From: HGM04593 sp045630965
Lineage (GTDB): Bacteria; Bacteroidota; Bacteroidia; Bacteroidales; Bacteroidaceae
NCBI GenBank assembly: GCA_045630965.1
Contig: JAZQTU010000002.1
Location: 1-62,067 of the forward strand
Length of the DNA: 62,067 nt
Direction: 5' to 3'
Shown: positions 1 through 8,948 of the stretch, piece after piece
Layout of the letters: each line of letters opens with the position of its first letter
How positions within the stretch are numbered: the stretch's first letter is position 1
The notes under the pieces: generated by a model
What the model was told of the DNA's origin: nothing
Databases searched by the model: none
Seen by the model: only the letters and a program-made list of their open reading frames with translations
Translations under genes and position numbers: made by a program

Positions 1-45
1 ACAAAATAGAGTGTTCTTTATAGTGTAAAATCGCACAAAAAGAGC

Positions 46-53
46 TAACTTCG
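46..53 (+). promoter_or_regulatory. candidate -7 box upstream of purH
   Basis: TAACTTCG matches the Bacteroidota -7 element TAnnTTTG with one change. The same TTCG variant recurs before recR, the SpmA/B fusion gene and prfB in this window. I see no good TTTG at the expected distance upstream, so the call is tentative. It would give a leader of roughly 75 bases before the purH ATG at 133. Confidence 0.4.
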
Positions 54-132
54 CAGAAAATTACGGATGCTGTTTTTTGGATGGTATTTCCGCTGTAATT
101 TGAGAGTAATAAACATAAAATATTTAGGAAAC

Positions 133-1656
133 ATGTCAACAAAAAGAATCAAATCGGCACTTGTATCAGTGTTCTACAAAGATGGTCTTGATGAAATTAT
201 CAAAATGTTGCACGCTGAGGGCGTTCAGCTTATTTCAACAGGCGGTACACAACAGTTCATCGAATCACTTGGCATCCCCTGCACTGCAGTTGAGAGCCTC
301 ACAGGCTACCCATCAATCCTTGGCGGTCGTGTAAAGACTCTGCACCCCAAAGTTTTTGGTGGCATTCTCGGTCGCAGAGAGCTTGAGAAAGACCAACAGC
401 AGATGGCTGAATACGAGATTCCCGAGATTGACCTTGTAATCGTTGACCTATATCCATTCGAGCAGACTGTTGCATCGGGTGCTCCTGAGGCAGACATCAT
501 CGAGAAAATCGATATAGGCGGTATCTCTCTTATCCGTGGTGCAGCAAAGAACTTCAATGACGTTGTTATTGTTGCAAGCAAAGGACAGTATGCTCCGCTT
601 CATGAGATTCTGAAGAACAACGGTGCGCAGACAACACTCGAGGAGCGTCGTTTCTTCGCTCGCGAGGCATTTGCTGTATCATCGGCTTATGACTCAGCAA
701 TCTTCAACTATTTCGACAAGGAGAGCAACAGCGCGTTCCGTCAGACAAATGACACTCCAATGTCTTTGCGTTATGGTGAGAACCCACACCAGAAGGGTGC
801 TTTCTATGGCAACTTCAACGACATGCTCGAGCAGATTCACGGTAAGGAGATTTCTTACAACAACCTGCTTGACATCAATGCTGCGGTTGAGCTTATCAAC
901 GACTTTGCAGGTGAGACCACATTCGCTATCCTCAAGCACAACAACGCTTGCGGTTTGGCATCACGTCCTACATTGGCTGAGGCTTGGGATGCTGCTCTTG
1001 CAGGCGACCCTGTTTCGGCTTTCGGTGGTGTGCTTATCGCAAATGCAAATGTTGACAAGGCTACAGCAGAGAAGGTTAATGAGATTTTCTTTGAGGTAAT
1101 CATTGCTCCAAGCTACGATGCTGACGCTCTTGAGGTTCTCAAGCAGAAGAAGAACCGCATTATCCTCATTCAAAAGTCAACAGAAATGCCTGAAAAGAGT
1201 TTCCGCAGCGTATTGAACGGTGTTCTTGTACAGGACCGCGACGCAAAGGTTGAAACTGCGGCTGATTTGCAGACTGTATCAAAGGTTGCTCCAAAGGATA
1301 GCGAGATAGAGGATATGCTCTTTGCAAACAAGATTGTAAAGCACAGCAAGAGCAACGCTATCGTTCTTGCAAAGAACAAGCAGCTCATTGCAAGCGGTGT
1401 GGGACAGACTTCACGTGTTGACTCACTACGTCATGCTATCGAAAAAGCCGGCAACTTCGGTTTCTCTCTCGAGGGCAGCGTAATGGCAAGCGACGCATTC
1501 TTCCCCTTCCCCGACTGTGTACAGATAGCACACGAGGCAGGTGTTACAGCAGTTGTTCACCCTGGCGGTTCAATCCGCGACAAGGAGTCTGTTGACTACT
1601 GCGATGCAAACGGCGTTGCAATGGTTATCACAGGTTTCCGCCACTTTAAACATTAA
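133..1656 (+). CDS. purH: bifunctional AICAR formyltransferase / IMP cyclohydrolase
   Basis: Catalyses the last two steps of de novo purine synthesis: formylation of AICAR by 10-formyl-tetrahydrofolate and ring closure to IMP, in the cytoplasm. The N-terminal MGS-like cyclohydrolase domain carries STGGT at about residues 35-39. The C-terminal transformylase domain carries the Lys-His-Asn motif KHNNACG at about 268-274. The protein is 507 residues, normal for the family. I chose the ATG at 133 because MSTKRIKSALVSV matches family N-termini; an in-frame ATG at 67 adds 22 residues that do not look like PurH. mreB follows after 23 bases, so co-transcription is possible. Confidence 0.96.
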   Translation: MSTKRIKSALVSVFYKDGLDEIIKMLHAEGVQLISTGGTQQFIESLGIPCTAVESLTGYPSILGGRVKTLHPKVFGGILGRRELEKDQQQMAEYEIPEIDLVIVDLYPFEQTVASGAPEADIIEKIDIGGISLIRGAAKNFNDVVIVASKGQYAPLHEILKNNGAQTTLEERRFFAREAFAVSSAYDSAIFNYFDKESNSAFRQTNDTPMSLRYGENPHQKGAFYGNFNDMLEQIHGKEISYNNLLDINAAVELINDFAGETTFAILKHNNACGLASRPTLAEAWDAALAGDPVSAFGGVLIANANVDKATAEKVNEIFFEVIIAPSYDADALEVLKQKKNRIILIQKSTEMPEKSFRSVLNGVLVQDRDAKVETAADLQTVSKVAPKDSEIEDMLFANKIVKHSKSNAIVLAKNKQLIASGVGQTSRVDSLRHAIEKAGNFGFSLEGSVMASDAFFPFPDCVQIAHEAGVTAVVHPGGSIRDKESVDYCDANGVAMVITGFRHFKH

Positions 1657-1679
1657 TTTTTAAAACAGAGAGACAGAGA

Positions 1680-2696
1680 ATGGGACTTTTTTCATTCACA
1701 CAAGATGTAGCTATCGACCTTGGTACAGCCAACACCATCATATCATACAATGGTAAGATTGTTGTTGACGAGCCATCGGTTGTAGCCATCGACGGAACAA
1801 AGAAGATGATTGCGGTTGGTGAAAAGGCAAAGCAGATGCACGAAAAGACCAACCCCAACATACAGACCATACGACCTTTGAGAGACGGTGTTATTGCCGA
1901 CTTCTACGCATGCGAAATGATGATGCGCGGACTCATCGACAAGGTGAATATGGGCAGCAAGCTATTCACTCCATCGCTCCGCATGGTTATTGGTGTGCCT
2001 TACGGCTCAACCGAAGTTGAGCTTCGTGCCGTACGCGACTCTGCCGAACATGCAGGCGGTCGCGACGTTTACCTGATATACGAGCCTATGGCATCGGCTT
2101 TGGGTATCGGTCTTGACGTACAGGCACCCGAAGGAAACATGGTTGTTGACATAGGTGGCGGTTCAACAGAGATTGCCGTCATATCGCTTGGCGGTATCGT
2201 TTCAAACGGTTCATTGCGTACAGCCGGTGACGACTTCACAGCCGACATTCAGGAGTACATGAGCCGTCAGCACAATGTACGTGTCAGTGAGCGTATGGCT
2301 GAACGTATCAAGATTCATGTAGGTTCAGCCCTTACCGACCTTGGCGACGAGGCTCCACAGGACTATATTGTACATGGTCCTAACCGCATAACAGCCATGC
2401 CTATTGAGGTTCCTGTATGCTATCAGGAGATTGCACACTGTATCGACAAGTCAATCACCAAGATTGAGAATGCCATCATAAGCGCACTCGAGCATACACC
2501 ACCCGAACTATACGCCGACATTGTACACAATGGTATATACCTTGCCGGTGGAGGCGCATTGCTCCGTGGTTTGGACAGACGTCTTTCAAACAAGATAAAC
2601 ATTCCTTTCCACATTGCCGAGAATCCTCTCTATTGTGTGGCAAAGGGTACAGCTCTTGCTTTGAACGACCTTAGTGCATCATTCCTTATGAGATAA
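1680..2696 (+). CDS. mreB: rod shape-determining actin homologue MreB
   Basis: Bacterial actin that forms membrane-associated filaments and guides the elongation peptidoglycan synthase. The actin-fold ATP motifs are visible: phosphate-1 DLGTANT at residues 13-19, phosphate-2 DIGGGSTE from residue 157, and an adenosine-type AGGGALLRG near 290. The N-terminal MGLFSF is hydrophobic, as expected for a membrane-contact segment. Length of 338 residues is typical. It is the first gene of a contiguous mreB-mreC-mreD-mrdA-rodA block. It follows purH closely and I see no promoter of its own in the 23-base gap. Confidence 0.97.
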   Translation: MGLFSFTQDVAIDLGTANTIISYNGKIVVDEPSVVAIDGTKKMIAVGEKAKQMHEKTNPNIQTIRPLRDGVIADFYACEMMMRGLIDKVNMGSKLFTPSLRMVIGVPYGSTEVELRAVRDSAEHAGGRDVYLIYEPMASALGIGLDVQAPEGNMVVDIGGGSTEIAVISLGGIVSNGSLRTAGDDFTADIQEYMSRQHNVRVSERMAERIKIHVGSALTDLGDEAPQDYIVHGPNRITAMPIEVPVCYQEIAHCIDKSITKIENAIISALEHTPPELYADIVHNGIYLAGGGALLRGLDRRLSNKINIPFHIAENPLYCVAKGTALALNDLSASFLMR

Positions 2697-2707
2697 AGAA
2701 TTCAGCC

Positions 2708-3556
2708 GTGCAAACGATATTGAATTTTCTGATAAAGCACAATCACTGGTTCCTTTTCACTTTGTTGGAGGGAATCAGTTTTGTGCTTATTGTCAGTTTC
2801 AACAATTATCAGAGCGCGGTGATGTTTACCTCGGCAAACAATGTAGCCGGAAACATATATTCTGCAATAACGGATGTTGACAGCTATTTCAGCCTGAAGA
2901 GTGAAAACGAAATATTGACAGAGCATAATCGCACACTGCTCGAAGAACTGGAACAGACCCGAAACGAACTGAACACGCTAAAAGATAACAATCTGCTTGC
3001 CGTTCACGAGTTTACCCGCAACAAGGCGGATGGATTCTACTATAAGAGTGCAAGAATTGTAAACAACAGCCTCAACAAGACCGACAACTACATAACCATA
3101 GACAAGGGTACAAACGACGGAGTGCATGAAGAGATGGGTGTTTTCAGCGAAAAGGGTGTTGTGGGAATAGTCTATCAATCATCAGCAAACTATTCAATAG
3201 TTCTCCCGTTGCTCAACGGAAAGAGCAAGGTCAACTGCAGAGTAAAGGGAAGCAACAGCTTCTGCGCACTGCAATGGGACGGCAACGATACACGATACTC
3301 ATATCTTGTCGATTTGCCACGATATGCAGCATTTGAAATGGGTGACACTGTTGTGACAAGCGGTTTTTCATCGATATTCCCTGCAGATATTCCGGTTGGT
3401 CGCATTCAGAACCTCGAAGAGTCGGAAGACGGGCTTTTCTACCGTGCAAAAGTGGAGTTGTTCGTTGACTTCTCGGCTGTGAGCAATGTCTTTATTGTCG
3501 GGAGCAACGGTAAAGAAGAACAGGACGAACTTGAAAAAAGTTTAGAGGAAAAATGA
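2708..3556 (+). CDS. mreC: rod shape-determining protein MreC
   Basis: Inner-membrane scaffold of the elongasome with a large periplasmic part. One N-terminal membrane segment (about residues 13-32) is followed by a charged, Leu/Glu-rich coiled coil (about 60-95). The beta-rich MreC domain, with repeated IDKGTNDGV and VVTSGFSSIFP-type strands, runs to about residue 265. The reading frame opens with GTG at 2708, 11 bases after mreB, and the next in-frame ATG would remove the membrane segment, so GTG is preferred. The 3-prime end overlaps mreD by four bases (ATGA), which suggests translational coupling. Length of 282 residues is usual for Bacteroidales. Confidence 0.93.
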   Translation: MQTILNFLIKHNHWFLFTLLEGISFVLIVSFNNYQSAVMFTSANNVAGNIYSAITDVDSYFSLKSENEILTEHNRTLLEELEQTRNELNTLKDNNLLAVHEFTRNKADGFYYKSARIVNNSLNKTDNYITIDKGTNDGVHEEMGVFSEKGVVGIVYQSSANYSIVLPLLNGKSKVNCRVKGSNSFCALQWDGNDTRYSYLVDLPRYAAFEMGDTVVTSGFSSIFPADIPVGRIQNLEESEDGLFYRAKVELFVDFSAVSNVFIVGSNGKEEQDELEKSLEEK

Positions 3557-4056
3557 CAAAGAATACGCTGATAAGGTTTCGCAACTTTGTACTGCTGGTG
3601 CTTGTACAGGTTCTTATATTCAGCCGGATACATCTGTTCGGATATGCCACTGCGTGTATATACATCATTTTCATAATAAAGCTGCCACGCCACACGACAC
3701 GTAACGAACTGCTTATATGGAGTTTTCTCTTTGGTTTGTGTGTGGATATGTTCTGCAACACTCCCGGTATCAATGCCGCGGCTGCCACACTTCTCGGATT
3801 TGTTCGTAATCCACTGCTATCAGCCTTTGCACACAAAGGGATACCCGATGACTTTATACCAGGTGCAAGAAGCCTGAAATGGAGCAGATACATTGTATAT
3901 TCCGTACTCTGCACATCTATATTTTTTACAGCACTTTTCATACTTGAAGCATTCACAGTGGCAAATCCGCTAATGTTGCTTATAAGCGTAGTATCAAGCA
4001 CGTTGCTTACTATGCTTTTCACTATCGTAACAGAGTTTTTCTCAAGCCGACAATAA
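3553..4056 (+). CDS. mreD: rod shape-determining protein MreD
   Basis: Small integral membrane partner of MreC in the rod complex. The 167-residue product is almost wholly hydrophobic, with about five predicted membrane spans, and ends in a short polar tail. Sequence conservation in MreD is low, so the call rests on its hydrophobic pattern, length and position between mreC and the PBP2 gene, an order shared across Bacteria. The ATG overlaps the mreC stop (ATGA at 3553-3556), and mrdA starts one base after its stop codon, pointing to one transcript. Confidence 0.88.
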   Translation: MTKNTLIRFRNFVLLVLVQVLIFSRIHLFGYATACIYIIFIIKLPRHTTRNELLIWSFLFGLCVDMFCNTPGINAAAATLLGFVRNPLLSAFAHKGIPDDFIPGARSLKWSRYIVYSVLCTSIFFTALFILEAFTVANPLMLLISVVSSTLLTMLFTIVTEFFSSRQ

Positions 4057-4057
4057 G

Positions 4058-5902
4058 ATGAAGGACCATAGTTACGACAATCGCAAATATATATTGTCGG
4101 GGTTTGTAATCCTCGTTCTCATCACGTACATAATACAGATATATAATCTGCAAGTGAGCGATAACGATTACAAAAGCAAAGCCGACAGCAACGCCTTTTA
4201 CAAAAAGACCATCTATCCGGCACGCGGACAGATGTATGACCGCAACGGCAAACTTGTTGTATATAACAGTCCGTCGTACGACATAACATTTGTTCCACGC
4301 GAAATAAAGGAAGTGGATACACTCGAACTGTGCAAAGCCCTTGATATAACACTCGACGAGTTCAACACAAGAATGGAACGGGTAAAGGACAAAAGATACA
4401 ACCCGGGATATTCAACATACACAGAGCAGGATTTCATGACACTCCTCTCCGGCGAGGAGTTTGCGCGTTTTCAGGAAAAAATGTTCCGCTTCCCGGGATT
4501 TTATGTGCGCAAACGCTCTATACGGGAATACAACTACGATGTTGCAGGTGTTCTGCTCGGTGACATAGGAGAAGTGTCACAGAAAGTCCTGGACAAAGAC
4601 CCTTACTACAAACAAGGTGACTATATTGGATTGCAGGGCATCGAGGCATCATACGAAGATGTTCTGCGTGGCGAGAAGGGTACAGAGGTATTGCTGCGCG
4701 ATGCCAGAGGACGCATACAGGGCAAATATATGAACGGCGCACTCGACACTGCAGCCGTACGCGGAAAAGATATAACACTTAGCCTTGACATAGAATTGCA
4801 GGAATTGGGAGAGAGGCTTATGGAGAACAAGATAGGCAGCATTGTTGCCATTGAGCCATCGACAGGAGAGATTCTTTGCATGGTTTCTGCACCTTCATAC
4901 GACCCGTCATTGCTTTCAGGACGCAAGCGAGGCAAGAACCACAAGGAACTATCCCTTGACAAGAACAAGCCATTGCTCAATCGCGCAATAATGGGTACAT
5001 ATCCTCCCGGTTCCACATTCAAGACTTCACAAGCCGCTGTTTTTCTTCAGGAAGGTATCGTTACCCCAAAAACAAGTTTTCCATGCAGCGAAGGCTTTGT
5101 CCTGAACAAATTCCGCTTGGGATGTCACCCCCACTCTTCGCCAATATCATTGGCTCCTGCCATAGCAACATCGTGTAATGCCTACTTCTGTTGGGGATTG
5201 CACCGTATGTTTGCTTCAGAAAAGTACAGTGGCACAAAAGAGGCCATGAACAAGTGGCGCGACTACATGGTTTCCATGGGATTCGGTTACAGATTAGGAG
5301 TTGACCTGCCGGGTGAGGTACGCGGAATGATTCCCAACGCCGACTACTACACAAGACACTACAGCAATTACTGGCGTGCCGTAACAGTCATAAGTATATC
5401 GATAGGACAGGGAGAGGTTACCCTCACTCCGTTGCAGATAGCAAACCTTGGTGCAACAATAGCCAACAGAGGAACATACATCACTCCACATATTGTAAAA
5501 GCCATCGACGGCGATACAATACGCTCTGAGTTCAAGACACCCAAAAAGACAATGGTTGATGCCAATGTATATGAAGAGATTATAAAGGGTATGCGTCTTG
5601 CCGTCACTGACGGTACATGCTATGCTGCCGACATTCCGGGACTTGATGTTTGCGGAAAGACGGGAACGGCACAGAACAAGGGAAAGGACCACTCTGCATT
5701 CATGGGATTCGCACCGAGAAACAACCCTAAGATAGCAATTGCCGTATATGTGGAGAATGGCGGATTTGGTGCAGAGTATGGTGTCCCCATAGGCGCACTG
5801 CTGATGGAAAAGTATATCTACGGAACACTCTCCGAAGAGAGCGAGAAGAAAGCCGAAAAGATACAGAAACGTAAAATCTACTATGGAAAAGAGGAGAGGT
5901 AA
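4058..5902 (+). CDS. mrdA: penicillin-binding protein 2, elongation transpeptidase
   Basis: Class B penicillin-binding protein that cross-links peptidoglycan during cell elongation, working with the RodA polymerase. A membrane anchor lies at about residues 12-30, followed by the PBP dimerisation domain and the transpeptidase domain. All three active-site motifs are present: SxxK as S319-T-F-K322, SxN as S372-C-N374, and KTG at 534-536. The C-terminal 25 residues are highly charged (Lys/Glu-rich). Length of 614 residues is normal. The 3-prime end overlaps rodA by 20 bases. The place after mreBCD separates it from the division PBP at 33457. Confidence 0.95.
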   Translation: MKDHSYDNRKYILSGFVILVLITYIIQIYNLQVSDNDYKSKADSNAFYKKTIYPARGQMYDRNGKLVVYNSPSYDITFVPREIKEVDTLELCKALDITLDEFNTRMERVKDKRYNPGYSTYTEQDFMTLLSGEEFARFQEKMFRFPGFYVRKRSIREYNYDVAGVLLGDIGEVSQKVLDKDPYYKQGDYIGLQGIEASYEDVLRGEKGTEVLLRDARGRIQGKYMNGALDTAAVRGKDITLSLDIELQELGERLMENKIGSIVAIEPSTGEILCMVSAPSYDPSLLSGRKRGKNHKELSLDKNKPLLNRAIMGTYPPGSTFKTSQAAVFLQEGIVTPKTSFPCSEGFVLNKFRLGCHPHSSPISLAPAIATSCNAYFCWGLHRMFASEKYSGTKEAMNKWRDYMVSMGFGYRLGVDLPGEVRGMIPNADYYTRHYSNYWRAVTVISISIGQGEVTLTPLQIANLGATIANRGTYITPHIVKAIDGDTIRSEFKTPKKTMVDANVYEEIIKGMRLAVTDGTCYAADIPGLDVCGKTGTAQNKGKDHSAFMGFAPRNNPKIAIAVYVENGGFGAEYGVPIGALLMEKYIYGTLSEESEKKAEKIQKRKIYYGKEER

Positions 5903-7352
5903 CATATTTGCAAGAATAGACTGGTTTACAGTTGTCCTGTTCCTGACACTTGCTGTAATGGGCTGGCTCGCTATATGCGGTGCAAGCCACAGCTACATCG
6001 AAACAAGTTTCCTCGAATTCTTTAACCAGAGCGAGAAAAGCGGCAAACAGGCTCTTTGGATTGGAATTTCACTTGTTACGGGATTAATACTGCTCAGCAT
6101 AAAGAAAGACACTTATCGTGACCTGTCCGGGCTTATATACATTGCCTCTATAGCCATAGGTATATTGACAATATTCATAGCCAAGGATATCAAAGGCTCA
6201 CATTCATGGATATCACTTGGTCCTTTCAGCATACAGCCTGCAGAGTTCATGAAATTCGCTACAACGCTGATGCTTGCATCATACGTGGGACGGCGAGAAT
6301 TCAACATAAACAACCGAAATGACATAATACGCAGTATCGCTATAATAATGCTGCCTATGATTGTTATTGTAGCGCAGAACGAAACTGGAAGTGCTCTTGT
6401 ATATCTTTCACTCTTTATAGTACTCTACCGCGAAGGAATGACCGGCATATTCCTGCTTATGGCTGTTAGCGCTGTCGTATATTTTGTTGTGGGAATAAAG
6501 TATGATGCTGTAATGTTCGACAATCTTCCGATGAATGTAGGTCCGTACGCGGTAACGGTACTCATACAGATATTCTCAACAGCAATGGTAAAATTCTGGT
6601 GCAAGAACGACAAGACATTCCTTGTACTTGCAATAACCAATATTGCCGGAACATTGCTCTCATATTGGATTGCCGTATATCTCATCGAGTTCAACATAAT
6701 GATAATACAGTATCTGCTTCTGATGTTCAATGCTGTATATATGTTATTGCGGATAAGATTGAACAAAGAAAAACGTAACCTATGGATTGCGCTATACCTG
6801 CTTGGCTCGGTTGTTTTCTACAATTCATGCGAATATGTCATGCATAATGTCCTTAAGCCTCATCAAAAGGTGCGTATAGAGGTTCTCTTAGGGCTTAAGG
6901 ACGACCTTTCGGGCGTGGGATACAATGTACACCAGTCAAAGATTGCAATAGGCTCAGGCGGGCTTACAGGCAAAGGATTCCTGAACGGCACACAAACGAA
7001 ACTTAAATATGTTCCGGAGCAGGATACCGACTTTATATTCTGTACCATAGGCGAAGAGCAGGGCTTCCTTGGCTCTGCATTCATACTGATACTGTTCGTG
7101 GTATTCATACTACGTCTCATAGCACTGGCAGAGAGACAGAACAGTGCCTTTGGGCGAGCCTACGGATATGCGCTCGCATCGATATTCTTTTTCCACTTTG
7201 CGATAAACATAGGCATGGTGATTGGCTTTGTGCCGGTGATAGGAATACCGTTGCCGTTCTTCAGCTACGGCGGTTCTTCGTTTTTAGGCTTTTCAATCCT
7301 GTTGTTCACATTCCTGCGTATCGATGCCGACCGCGAAGTTACAAGAGTCTAA
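5883..7352 (+). CDS. rodA: SEDS glycosyltransferase RodA
   Basis: Polymerises lipid II into glycan strands for cell elongation; partner of PBP2. The protein has many membrane spans and the SEDS signature PEQDTDF at about residues 378-384, which carries the essential aspartate region, plus the C-terminal FFSYGGSSFLG motif. At 489 residues it is longer than the roughly 370-residue RodA of E. coli. The extra length lies in a hydrophobic middle part (about residues 190-310), as is usual in Bacteroidales. It is the last gene of the rod block and its stop overlaps the convergent gldH stop by four bases. Confidence 0.94.
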   Translation: MEKRRGNIFARIDWFTVVLFLTLAVMGWLAICGASHSYIETSFLEFFNQSEKSGKQALWIGISLVTGLILLSIKKDTYRDLSGLIYIASIAIGILTIFIAKDIKGSHSWISLGPFSIQPAEFMKFATTLMLASYVGRREFNINNRNDIIRSIAIIMLPMIVIVAQNETGSALVYLSLFIVLYREGMTGIFLLMAVSAVVYFVVGIKYDAVMFDNLPMNVGPYAVTVLIQIFSTAMVKFWCKNDKTFLVLAITNIAGTLLSYWIAVYLIEFNIMIIQYLLLMFNAVYMLLRIRLNKEKRNLWIALYLLGSVVFYNSCEYVMHNVLKPHQKVRIEVLLGLKDDLSGVGYNVHQSKIAIGSGGLTGKGFLNGTQTKLKYVPEQDTDFIFCTIGEEQGFLGSAFILILFVVFILRLIALAERQNSAFGRAYGYALASIFFFHFAINIGMVIGFVPVIGIPLPFFSYGGSSFLGFSILLFTFLRIDADREVTRV

Positions 7353-7834
7353 TCGAGCTTGACAAGCCTTACTCCAACATCGTAAACACCTTTCAAGGCT
7401 GTGTCAGGCATAAGATGATAAAGACGTATAGTTACAGAATCACGAAAAGAGATACTCTGCGGCACGACATTGCTTTTCTGTTGGTATAACATTCCCGCCG
7501 TTGCACCGATACGGCGACCATCATCGCCATAAACAGGCACAATAAGGGTGTCGCTTGCCAAAAGGCTGTCGCTAAGATTAAAAAAGTCGGCACACACTAC
7601 AAGATTCTTATAACAGTAAGAGGCATCAGTACGTGCCTCTATCTGCAAACCGCAAAATTCAGAAGGTGAGTAACGGTTTGCGTATGAATATGTCACTGCA
7701 GAATCGCGTTCCCACACCCCATCCAATGAAGAAAAAGAGTGGAAACGGGTTCCGTCACATGCACAAAGCAGAAGCAGCAGCGCAAGGATATTAATCGGCT
7801 TTTGGAGGATTGTTTTTGTTTTCACGTCTCTCAT
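7349..7834 (-). CDS. gldH: gliding motility-type lipoprotein GldH
   Basis: Lipoprotein of the GldH family, needed for gliding in Flavobacterium but also present in non-gliding Bacteroidales, where the role is not settled. The start at 7834 gives a signal peptide with poly-Leu core and lipobox LCAC, so Cys26 would be lipidated. The mature part begins FHSFSSLDGVWERD, a pattern I associate with GldH. The product is 161 residues. The ATG lies 44 bases inside the upstream ricT gene; longer in-frame starts further upstream would put non-secretory sequence before the signal peptide. Order holB-ricT-gldH is familiar from other Bacteroidales. Confidence 0.82.
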   Translation of the reverse strand: MRDVKTKTILQKPINILALLLLLCACDGTRFHSFSSLDGVWERDSAVTYSYANRYSPSEFCGLQIEARTDASYCYKNLVVCADFFNLSDSLLASDTLIVPVYGDDGRRIGATAGMLYQQKSNVVPQSISFRDSVTIRLYHLMPDTALKGVYDVGVRLVKLD

Positions 7835-8948
7835 TGCCTCTTCTCTGGTCGGGACGACCACCTTTGCGACGTTTCTTTCCACCACGTTGCATGTTATCGA
7901 AACGGTTGATATTCTCCTGCTCGAGCAAATCGACAGAACGCTTGACTTCGCGCTGACCATCTGCCTGCAACGATTCAGGACGCTCACCGCGCTTATTCAT
8001 TTCAATGATGGCAAATGCTCTGCGACCGCTAATTGTAACGAGATTTGCAGGAATATGTTTGTCGGTTGAATATGTTATCTCGCCACGCATGATGTCACAC
8101 TTGAAGAAATAGTATGTTCCGTCCTGTGTCTCAAGTTCTATGTCACGGTTAGGCAATCCACGCGAAGCCTCAACGTATGCATCAACCTCGTAATTCAAAC
8201 AACATTTGAGCTTTGCACACTGACCTGCCAACTTCTGCGGATTGAGTGATATATCCTGAAAACGCGCAGCGGATGTAGATACAGAGACAAAATTTGTTGT
8301 GAATGTGGCACAGCAGAGTTCGCGTCCGCAAGGACCGATACCGCCAATGCGACCGGCCTCCTGGCGCGCACCAATCTGTTTCATCTCTATTTTAATCTTG
8401 AAGACATCGGCAAGCACCTTGATGAGCTGACGGAAATCGACACGGTTGTCGGCAATATAATAGAATATCGCCTTTTGTCCGTCACCCTGATACTCAACAT
8501 CGCCTATCTTCATATCAAGATTAAGGTCCTTTGCAATCTGTCGCGAACGTATCATGGTATCATGCTCACGCGCCTTTGCTTCGGCATATTTTTCCATATC
8601 CACAGGACGCGCCTTGCGATATATTCGTTTGAATTCACTATCGGGAGTAAGACGTGTCTTTTTAAGTTGCAGCAACACAAGGCGACCGGTCATTGTAACC
8701 ACACCGATATCGTGCCCTGGCACAGCCTCTACAGCCACTATGTCACCCTTTTGCAAAGGGATATTGTTGCTGTTCCTGTAATAACCCTTATGAGTATTCT
8801 TGAATTGTACCTCAACTATATCTGTATATTCTTCGTTTCCCGGTACACCGGCAAGCCAGTCGAAAGTGTTCAGCGGTGCATCCATCTTGCCACAACCTCT
8901 GCAGCAAATACCTGCACAACCATTATTTTCTTTGAATTTCTTATCCAT
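7791..8948 (-). CDS. ricT: PSP1 domain protein of the RicT/YaaT family
   Basis: Cytoplasmic PSP1-domain protein. In Bacillus the RicT homologue belongs to an iron-sulfur containing complex that affects RNase Y; in Bacteroidota the role is not established. Visible features are a cysteine cluster at the N-terminus (Cys11, 15, 16, 19), a central PSP1 core, and conserved cysteines in GPCGRELCC and KLKCCLNYE that suit metal or cluster binding. The last 60 residues are Arg/Gly/Lys-rich and probably disordered. Length is 385 residues, longer than in Bacillus because of both tails. The start abuts the holB stop exactly, so the two are very likely co-expressed. Confidence 0.88.
   Translation of the reverse strand: MDKKFKENNGCAGICCRGCGKMDAPLNTFDWLAGVPGNEEYTDIVEVQFKNTHKGYYRNSNNIPLQKGDIVAVEAVPGHDIGVVTMTGRLVLLQLKKTRLTPDSEFKRIYRKARPVDMEKYAEAKAREHDTMIRSRQIAKDLNLDMKIGDVEYQGDGQKAIFYYIADNRVDFRQLIKVLADVFKIKIEMKQIGARQEAGRIGGIGPCGRELCCATFTTNFVSVSTSAARFQDISLNPQKLAGQCAKLKCCLNYEVDAYVEASRGLPNRDIELETQDGTYYFFKCDIMRGEITYSTDKHIPANLVTISGRRAFAIIEMNKRGERPESLQADGQREVKRSVDLLEQENINRFDNMQRGGKKRRKGGRPDQRRGNERRENKNNPPKAD

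Noticed and set aside
67..132. 22-residue N-terminal extension of PurH from the ATG at 67
   Set aside because: The extra residues do not resemble PurH and the ATG at 133 matches family starts.
5294..5905. Minus-strand ORF of 203 codons opposite mrdA
   Set aside because: Antisense to the transpeptidase domain; no domain, no promoter.
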